DNA from: Przewalskia tangutica
Lineage: Eukaryota > Streptophyta > Magnoliopsida > Solanales > Solanaceae
Length of the DNA stretch: 64,000 nt
Reading direction: 5' to 3'
Assembly: GCA_029844215.1 (NCBI GenBank)
Contig: CM056719.1
Coordinates: forward strand, 1-64,000
Shown: positions 57,802 through 64,000 of the stretch, one piece after another
How positions within the stretch are numbered: the first letter of the stretch is position 1
How the letters are laid out: every line of letters starts with the position of its first letter
Notes under the pieces: model-generated
Database searches by the model: none
The model's input: the letters and a program-made list of their open reading frames with translations, nothing else
What the model was told of the DNA's origin: nothing
Translations under genes and position numbers: made by a program

Positions 57802-59100
57802 TTGTGCAGACAGAACATGAAAGAAAAGAGAATTGTTGATTCATTAGCGATGGGAGATCAACAAAACAACAATTTGAAGAATGATGAGTTACCGCCTGTC
57901 TTAAGACAATTCCCTGCAGAAATGAGCTTGGGGGACTATGTGATGCCGACTATTACAGGGGTGCAAACTTGCATCAGGCTTCCAGCTGTGGAAGCTAATA
58001 ATTTTGAGATCAAACCAGTAATATTGCACATGGTACAAGGTTCAGTTCAGTTTGGGGGGTTACCATCTGAAGATCCTCATTTGCATTTAGCAAATTTTCT
58101 AGAGTTGTGTGCAACCTTTAAATATAATGGTGTTAGTGACGATGTCATTTGGTTGAGACTCTTCCCATTCTCACTCAGGGATAGAGCAAAGAGCTGGTTG
58201 AACTCATTGCAGACGAACTCCATTACCACATGGCAAGACTTAGCCCAGAAGTTTCTTGCCAAATTTTCCCCCCATCGAAGGCAGCAAAGCTCAGAGGTGA
58301 GTTGAATAACTTTTATCAGCTGGAGGGAGAATCACTATATGATTCATGGGAGAGGTTTAAAGATCTGCAGAGGAAGCGCCCACGTCATGGGATTGAGAAG
58401 TGGATGCTAGTCCACATATTTTACAATGGGCTGTGTGATACAACTCGTACCATTATTGATACTGCAGCGGGGGGAACATTCATGAGAAAGAGTGTCAATG
58501 AGGCACATGATTTGCTAGAAGACATGGCCACAAACAATCATCAGGGGGCCGATGAGAGAGCAGTGAACAACAGAAAAGTAGCTGGGATTCATGAGTTGGA
58601 TGCTATCACTGCATTGACTGCGCAGGTTGCCAATTTGACAATGCAGATGCAACAGAATATTATGCCCGTTAAAGTTGTTCAGACACCAATTGGCTATGAG
58701 ATTTGTGGGGGTCCCCATAATTTTGATAGGTGTACAGCAGTGGACCCAAATAATGTGTCTATGGAGCGAGTTGAGTGATGGAGAATTTTTGAGGCCTACA
58801 ACAACCCTACTACAACACATCTGATCAGGGGTGGAGAAATCACCTGAATTTTTCGTGGAAGAATGACCAAGGGCAGCAACCTCAATTTCAGGGGCAGTTT
58901 CAGAACAACAGGGCAATCAAGTCACATCTTCACAGCAGTTCAGCCCACAGCCCACAAGAGAGGTCAGATGAAATAAAAGAAATAAGAGCAGCAAATTGCA
59001 CCCAAACCAGTGGTTGAAAAGGAGATCGAGTTGGAGAAAGCGGTTGAGGCAGAGAAAGAGAGAGTTACTAAGGACCACCCTATTTTAGAGAAAGCTCCAC
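57802..59100 (+). pseudogene. Athila/Tat-like gag polyprotein, frameshifted and 3'-truncated
   Basis: 57802-58305 reads EANNFEIKPVILHMVQ, QFGGLPSEDPHLHLANFLEL, FPFSLRDRAKSWLNSLQT and WQDLAQKFLAKF. At a C-run near 58267-58275 the frame shifts by one. 58230-58778 then continues PPSKAAKLRGELNNF, ESLYDSWERFKDL, HIFYNGLCDTTRTIIDTAAGG and LLEDMATNN. These are Retrotrans_gag hallmarks of Athila/Tat elements. The zinc knuckle is damaged: the frame reads YEICGGPHNFDRC, with Tyr at the expected first Cys. After the stop at 58778, Gln/Asn-rich and Glu/Lys-rich gag sequence can be followed in other frames to ~59100, where the direct repeat at 59102 begins. No protease, RT or integrase is present. Confidence 0.85.
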
Positions 59101-59101
59101 T

Positions 59102-59235
59102 ACTTAATTGGGCTAACACCTGCAAATTATGGGCTTTTACAGTAAATTTTGGCTAATACTACTTAATAAAAAATGAAAAAAAAGGCCCTAAATTTTTTCA
59201 TTTTTAGGAAACCACATGTGTGCACCATATGAATC
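59102..59235 (+). repeat. Direct repeat flanking the LTR-gag segment, right copy
   Basis: Partner of 55913-56040. It continues rightwards into ccatatgaatcaaagacggc, which the left copy lacks. Confidence 0.8.
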
Positions 59236-59820
59236 AAAGACGGCCCTGCAAAGAACATGGACATAATAGAGAGAGAAATACACATATTATTATAGTACAA
59301 GTTTTCATATATTTTTTTAATAATAATGGTGGCGTTCAGATTAATTTGGTTGCACCTCGGCTATTATTTTAGATATTGTTTTTATTTTTTATTACCTACG
59401 TTATATGTCTGTCTTTATTTTGGCGCTCAGGTTTTATAGTTGGAGAAGGAGTTCTTTCTGTCCGTACCAAAAAACAGGAGTCCTTTTTGTACTTCTTTTT
59501 CTTTAATATGTCTTTTAATTAAATGGCATTTTAGTTGAATGAATGTAAATTGAAACAAACATTTGTTGAAAATTTGTTAAACATGAAATAAAGTTAATTA
59601 TATTAATTATGACTCGAACAATTGGGGCCCCGCACATCGGAAACATGATTTCCACACACGTGCACATAAAGTGTCAAGGGTCGTAATTTCCTTAATGGAA
59701 GAGATATTGGTACGTATACGAATTGTTTGAGACATAAGAGAATAGACGGTTATTGGCCAAATGACAATGGTTTCACGTTGGTAAATGAAAGGAAGAAAAG
59801 TAAAATGTGTAAAAGATGAA
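59236..59820. other. AT-rich spacer, nothing recognised
   Basis: No ORF, LTR end or structural RNA was seen. The copia 5' LTR ought to start somewhere here or just after, but no convincing TG terminus or primer site could be placed. Confidence 0.4.
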
Positions 59821-60582
59821 ACGAATCAGAAATCGTCGCGGAGTCGAGAAGGGCCGCGGCGCGACAAAGTCAGGGTCGCGGTGCTTGGAGCGTCGCGGCG
59901 CCTCCTCCTAGAGCCCCGACTCTAAATGTCGTCTCAATTTCAGTAGTTTACTGAAATTGAGGCACCGCGGCCCTAAATGACATTTCGGTTCCAGTGACTT
60001 ACTGGAATTAAGACGCCGCAGCGCTTCGACAGTTTTTCAGTACCGTTGGAGGCGAATTAAGCTGATTCTTGGGCTGACTTTGGAGCAATTAATCTCCATT
60101 ATTTGGCTATTGATTTCAGTCATTACTAGGTTGTATTAATCTCAATATCAATGGTCATTACTTGACATTGATGGTCATTCATTTGGTTAATTGAGAAGTC
60201 AAAATCATCTACCTCTAAATTGATGTCTTTGGCACAATTGCAAATCACATTGAAATACATTTTCAGAATACTTTCTTCCTCTCTTGCAATCTTCACACAC
60301 TCTAAGATATTTCTTACTAAGCGAGCACTTGAGTTCCCTTTGCTCGTTTGTCTGATTGTTATTTTATCTTGGGAGATAAGTTGGCATTACATCGTTGAAA
60401 GGATATACGGGGCAATATTATCTTAAGGATTGATTGAAAAATCAATCGACTCAGCAAGCCAATTTCTTTGTTAATTTCCAGATTTCTTATTTAATTATTG
60501 TTGTTGTTACATTTTCCGTTTCTTGTTAATTATAAATTTGTACTCACAAGCTTAAGATAATATTTGTTGTTTCAACAACAAC
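59821..60582 (+). other. Leader or LTR region of the right-hand copia, with GC dyads and hairpins
   Basis: 59851-59885 is a complete GC dyad and 59889-59902 a further arm. Two ~50-bp units follow, each a hairpin plus a GC half-arm: 59939-59955 with 59961-59974, and 59989-60007 with 60012-60025. The remainder (60030-60582) is AT-rich and non-coding and leads to the polyprotein start at 60583. Probably LTR/5' leader, but LTR limits are not defined. Confidence 0.4.
59851..59902. repeat. GC dyad plus an extra arm upstream of the right-hand copia
   Basis: gggccgcggcgcga (59851), 7 bp, agggtcgcggtgct (59872), then agcgtcgcggcgcc (59889). Confidence 0.75.
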
Positions 60583-61878
60583 ATGACTGGACAAGATCAA
60601 TTCAATCAATTCAACGCTGAAAATCCCATCGATGCTCAAGGAAATCTCACTGCCTTCAATCCCACTGCTCAAGGCACTACCGCTGCCTTCAACTCCACTG
60701 TTTTTGGCACTTCTAGTGTCTCCGCTGATCATGGGATTCCTAATGTCTTCCAAACTGCTAGCTTTGGCACGACTAGTGTCAACACTATTTTTGGCACAAC
60801 CAATGTCTTCACTGCTGCTCCTGGAAGTTATAGTGCCCATGCTACTGCCCAAGGCATCCAGAACTCTTATGCTCCTGTTAAAGGCGTTCCCAACTCCTTT
60901 ACAACTGCTCAAGAGGGTGTCACTGCCCCTACACCCGCTGATTTTCACCATGAGCGTCTTGAAAAGTTCATGGGTGCTCACTTCAAATGATGGCAGCAAA
61001 AGATTCTGTTTTTCCTGACGGTTATGGGAATGTCACGTTTCCTAACCGAAGACCCTCCACTAGTTGGGGAAGATGTGGATCTTCAGCCAAATAATTTGGT
61101 GGGAGGGGGCCAAGATAACCATGTCGCTGACGACATGAGGATGGTTCGCGAAGCATGGAAACATAGTGATTTCATGTGTAGGAACTATATTCTAAACAGT
61201 TTTTACGATCCTCTCTACATGGTATATTGCACCGTTGAAACTGCCAAGCAGTTATGGGACAAACTTCAGAAGAAATACAACACCCAAGATGCGGGTAGTA
61301 AGAAGTTCATCATTGGAAAGTTTCTGAAATTTCAAATGGTGGACAACAAGAGTGTGTCATCCCAAGTCCAGGAATTTCGAATTATTCTACATCACTTGAA
61401 TTTGGAAGGATTGAAGCCCAACGAGCAAATCTTGGTTTGGCCATTGATCGAGAAGCTTCCTCCCTTATGGACTGAGTTTATGAACTATTTGAAACTCAAA
61501 ACGAAGGAGATGACCTTAGATGAACTTATTGTCAAACTCCAGATTCAGGAGGACAATAAGAAGGCCATGCCAAAGGGGAAACAACCCACTGAGGCTAAGG
61601 CGAACCTGACGGAAGTCAAAGGGAACTCAAGCAAAAAGCGGAAGTTCCAGATGGTAGGCAAAACCCAAACAACTGAAACGTTCAAGGGAAATTGTAACCA
61701 CTGTGGTATAGTTGGTCACATGGCCAAAGATTGTCGCAGGCTCAAACGTGAGAATAAAGAGAAGGCCAAAGGCAAGGTCAAGACTAACATCGTCGAAAAC
61801 ACGCTCGTAGACCATATGATCGAGGAGTTCTCAGCGGTGGTTCTTGAAGTAAACCTCATTGAGAATCCGATGCAGTAG
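60583..61878 (+). pseudogene. Copia gag with CCHC knuckle
   Basis: Starts MTGQDQFNQFNAEN at 60583. The N-terminus (~135 residues) is Thr/Ala/Phe/Gly-rich with FGTTS-like repeats. It leads to HHERLEKFMGAHFK, a stop (tga) in place of the usual Arg, then WQQKILFFLTVMGMSRFLTE, LWDKLQKKYNTQDAG, KFLKFQMVDNKSVSSQVQEF (UBN2-type capsid), and the knuckle CNHCGIVGHMAKDC (C-x2-C-x4-H-x4-C) near 61700. A second stop (tag) at 61876 precedes the protease. The capsid forms the particle in which copying occurs. Apart from these stops it is well preserved. Confidence 0.88.
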
Positions 61879-61881
61879 TGG

Positions 61882-63186
61882 TTGGACACAGGTGCCACAC
61901 GTCACATATGTTCCAACAAAGAAGCCTTCTCCACTTATACACCAGTCACAGACAACAAGTTGTTCATGGGAAACAATTCTTCTTCAAAGGTGTTGGTGGT
62001 AGGAAAGGTGATCCTAAAGATGACATCCGGGAAGGAGCTGACTCTGAAGGAAGTGATGCATGTCCCAGAAATTCGAAGAAATTTAATTTATGGACATGTG
62101 TTAGTAAATGCTGGTTTTAGGCTAGTGTTAGAAGCTAACAAATTTTTAATCACTAAAAACGGAACATTTGTAGGAAGGGGCATCGTCTGTGAAGGCCTCT
62201 TTAAGGTTAATGTTGCACCTGTAATGCCTACTGTTTCAACTATCAATAAAATTGAGCCTTCTACTTACTTGATTGAGTCATTTAATTTATGTCATCATAG
62301 ATTAGGACATGTTAACTATCAATCTATCCAAAAATTGGTAAAGTTGGAATTATTGTCGTCTATCGACATAAACCCTCAACGTAAGTGTGAGGTGTGCGTA
62401 GAGACAAAACTTTCCAAGAATCTCTTTAGATCTATCGAAAGGGAAATTGCTCCTCTAGAACTTATACACACTGTTATCTGTGATTTGAAGTTTGCTCAAA
62501 CAAGAGGGGGGAACAAGTACTTTGTGACTTTCATTGATGATGGCACAAGGTTTTGTTACCTTTACTTACTAAAAAGTAAAGATGAAGCTTTTGAAGCGTT
62601 CAAACGCTACAAAGCAGAAGTTGAGAACCAACTAAGCGGACGGATTAAAATAATCTGTAGCGATAGAGGGGGAGAATATGTAGCGTCTTTTGAAGAATTT
62701 TGTACTCAATCGGGTATAGTTCATCAAACAACGGCCCCTTACTCACCTCAATCAAACAGTGTGGTTGAACGCAAGAACAGAACACTGAAGAAAATGATGA
62801 ATGTTTTACTCATCAATTCAGGCCTTCCTCAACACATGTGGGGAGAAGTTGTCCTTACCGCAAATAATATTCTTAATAAAGTCCCACACAAAGGTAAGGA
62901 CAAGACTCCATACTAGTTATGGAAAGGAAAGAAACCTACCTACAAATATTTGAAGGTATGGAGTTGTCTGGCTAAAGTAAAAGTACATATGCCAAAGCAG
63001 GTTAAGATTGGACCTAATACTGTGGATTGCATATTCATCGGATATGCCAATAATGTTTATCGCTTCATAGTGCATAAGTCGGATGTACCGGAGATTTATG
63101 AAGGTACGATCATAAAATCAAGGAATGCGTGGTTCTTTGAAGACATGTTTCCATATAAGGAAAACGACATAATCTCCCACAAATGA
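61882..63186 (+). pseudogene. Copia protease and integrase
   Basis: The protease active site DTGATRHIC is at the very start, followed by FSTYTPV, GNNSSSKVLVVGKV and VMHVPEIRRNLI. Integrase zinc region: CHHRLGHVNYQS and CEVCVETK. Core: HTVICDLKF (first Asp), FVTFIDDGTRFCYLYLL, CSDRGGEY (second Asp) and APYSPQSNSVVERKNRTL (Glu). The three acidic residues are in place. A stop (tag) at 62914 breaks the frame before WKGKKPTYKYLKVWSCL, which resumes to 63186 and ends at another stop. Protease cleaves the polyprotein; integrase inserts the cDNA. Confidence 0.9.
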
Positions 63187-63216
63187 AGTTATGAGCAAAC
63201 CTCTGAGGATCTAGGA

Positions 63217-64000
63217 GTGGCTGACTACCTAAATCCAAACAGTTCAGATCTAGTGAATTCTGAAGTGGCTGATTATCCGGAATCCAGTATTCTAGATTCT
63301 CAGGACTTGGAAAACTTAAAGATGGAACCAAGGCGAAGCAAAAGAGCCCGGAAGGACAAGTCCTTCGGTCCAGACTTTGAAGCTTATTTAGTTCAGGACG
63401 AATCACAGACAATCGCTGAAGCTCTGTTAACTCCAGAAGCACCGCTCTGGAAGAAAACTTTAGAAAGTGAAATAGAATCCATCCTGCATAACCACACCTG
63501 AGAGTTGGCTGAACTACCCCCGGGACACAAACCTTTGGGTTGGAAGTGGATCCTTAAACGAAAGTTAAAGGCAGATGGATCTATTGACAAGTACAAGGCT
63601 AGGTTATTAGTCAAGGGTTACCGCCAAAAAGAGCGCATCAATTACTTCTACACCTACGCTCCGGTGTCAAGAATGACATCCATACGTATGTTCATAGCTA
63701 TCGCCGCCTTGCAGGGTCTTGAAATACATCAAATGAATGTAAAGACAGTCTTCCTAAATGGTGATTTGGAAGAAGAAATATATATGGATCAACCCGAGGG
63801 GTATGTTGTTCCAGGACAAGAGATAAAAGTGTGCCGGCATGTCAAATCATTGTACGGGCTGAAACAGGCCCCTAAACAATGGCACGAGAAATTTGATAGT
63901 ATCATACTATCAAAAGGGTTTGCCATTAATAGATGTGACAAATGTGTCTGCATGAAAGGAAATGTCAATTTTTTCGTCATTATATGCCTCTATGTAGACG
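63217..64000 (+). pseudogene. Copia reverse transcriptase, partial, catalytic Asp replaced
   Basis: Linker LEVADYPESSILDS-type acidic sequence and MEPRRSKRARKDKSFGPDF, then APLWKKTLESEIESI. A stop at 63499 (tga where Trp is usual) is followed by ELAELPPGHKPLGWKWI, YKARLLVKGYRQKERINY, TYAPVSRMTSIR, HQMNVKTVFLNGDLEEEIY, PEGYVVPGQEIKVC, SLYGLKQAPKQWHEKF and the start of the YVDD box at the window end. In motif A the catalytic Asp is Asn (MNVKTVFLNG; gat to aat), so the enzyme would be inactive even without the stops. Confidence 0.9.

Larger units (their letters stand above)
60583..64000 (+). mobile_element. Ty1-copia element, near-complete polyprotein with stops, cut by window end
   Basis: Order gag, zinc knuckle, protease, integrase and RT in essentially one frame series, so a copia element on the plus strand. 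The reading is interrupted by single in-frame stops, not large losses, indicating a fairly young but dead copy. The RNase H and 3' LTR would lie beyond the window. Confidence 0.92.

Noticed and set aside
60544..60999. 151-residue minus-strand Ser/Gly-rich ORF
   Set aside because: Antisense shadow of the low-complexity copia gag N-terminus.
1..64000. tRNA or rRNA genes
   Set aside because: Only tRNA-like boxes of SINEs and primer-binding sites were seen; no complete cloverleaf or rRNA core could be recognised.

Overview
This is a heterochromatic stretch of a flowering-plant nuclear genome, probably a eudicot and plausibly Solanaceae-like. That placing rests on the LINE, SINE and LTR types recognised from general knowledge; no species marker was seen. 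Almost all of the window is tandem satellite and nested retrotransposons. One ordinary host gene is recognisable: a CRIB-motif (ROP-effector, RIC-type) gene on the minus strand at 51666-53733, in four coding exons.

Layout. 1-1530 is the 3' part of a Ty3-gypsy-like LTR that abuts the satellite. 1531-27968 is a ~180-bp satellite array: homogeneous on the left and centre, divergent on the right. Two LINE-derived insertions interrupt it, 11581-14653 and 23262-26769. Each has a poly(A) end and a 14-15 bp target-site duplication (TSD), and both lie at the same phase of the monomer. 27969-30541 is the 3' part of an LTR element carrying a plant-transposon-type ORF and a 936-bp LTR.

31001-51349 is a minus-strand Ty1-copia element (206-bp LTRs, short-LTR Ale/Retrofit-like) split by two later insertions. 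One is a 5.0-kb non-autonomous Athila/Tat-like element (32006-37026, TSD catac). The other is a 10.5-kb Tekay/Del-like Ty3-gypsy element (39722-50253, ~2.66-kb LTRs). The host gene follows, with a SINE-like tandem pair in its second coding intron. Next come SINE debris, an Athila/Tat-like LTR plus gag (56041-~59100), and a decayed copia polyprotein that runs off the right edge (60583-64000).

How the parts relate. Most elements are defective, and several look trans-mobilised: LINEs with only ORF1, a gypsy element with well-preserved LTRs but wrecked coding sequence, and a gag-like-only Athila relative. The most unusual signal is a CpG-rich dyad: a 14-bp arm (best form GGCGCCGCGGCGCC), 7 bp, then a second 14-bp arm (best form AGGGTCGCGGCGCT). 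It recurs in otherwise unrelated elements: both Athila-like LTRs, three separate places in the copia element, and the region upstream of the second copia. It sits in LTRs, leaders and low-constraint protein linkers. A second notable signal is that both LINE insertions chose the same nucleotide phase of the satellite monomer.

Limits: LTR differences, TSDs and exon joins were read by eye. Family names below clade level are inference.
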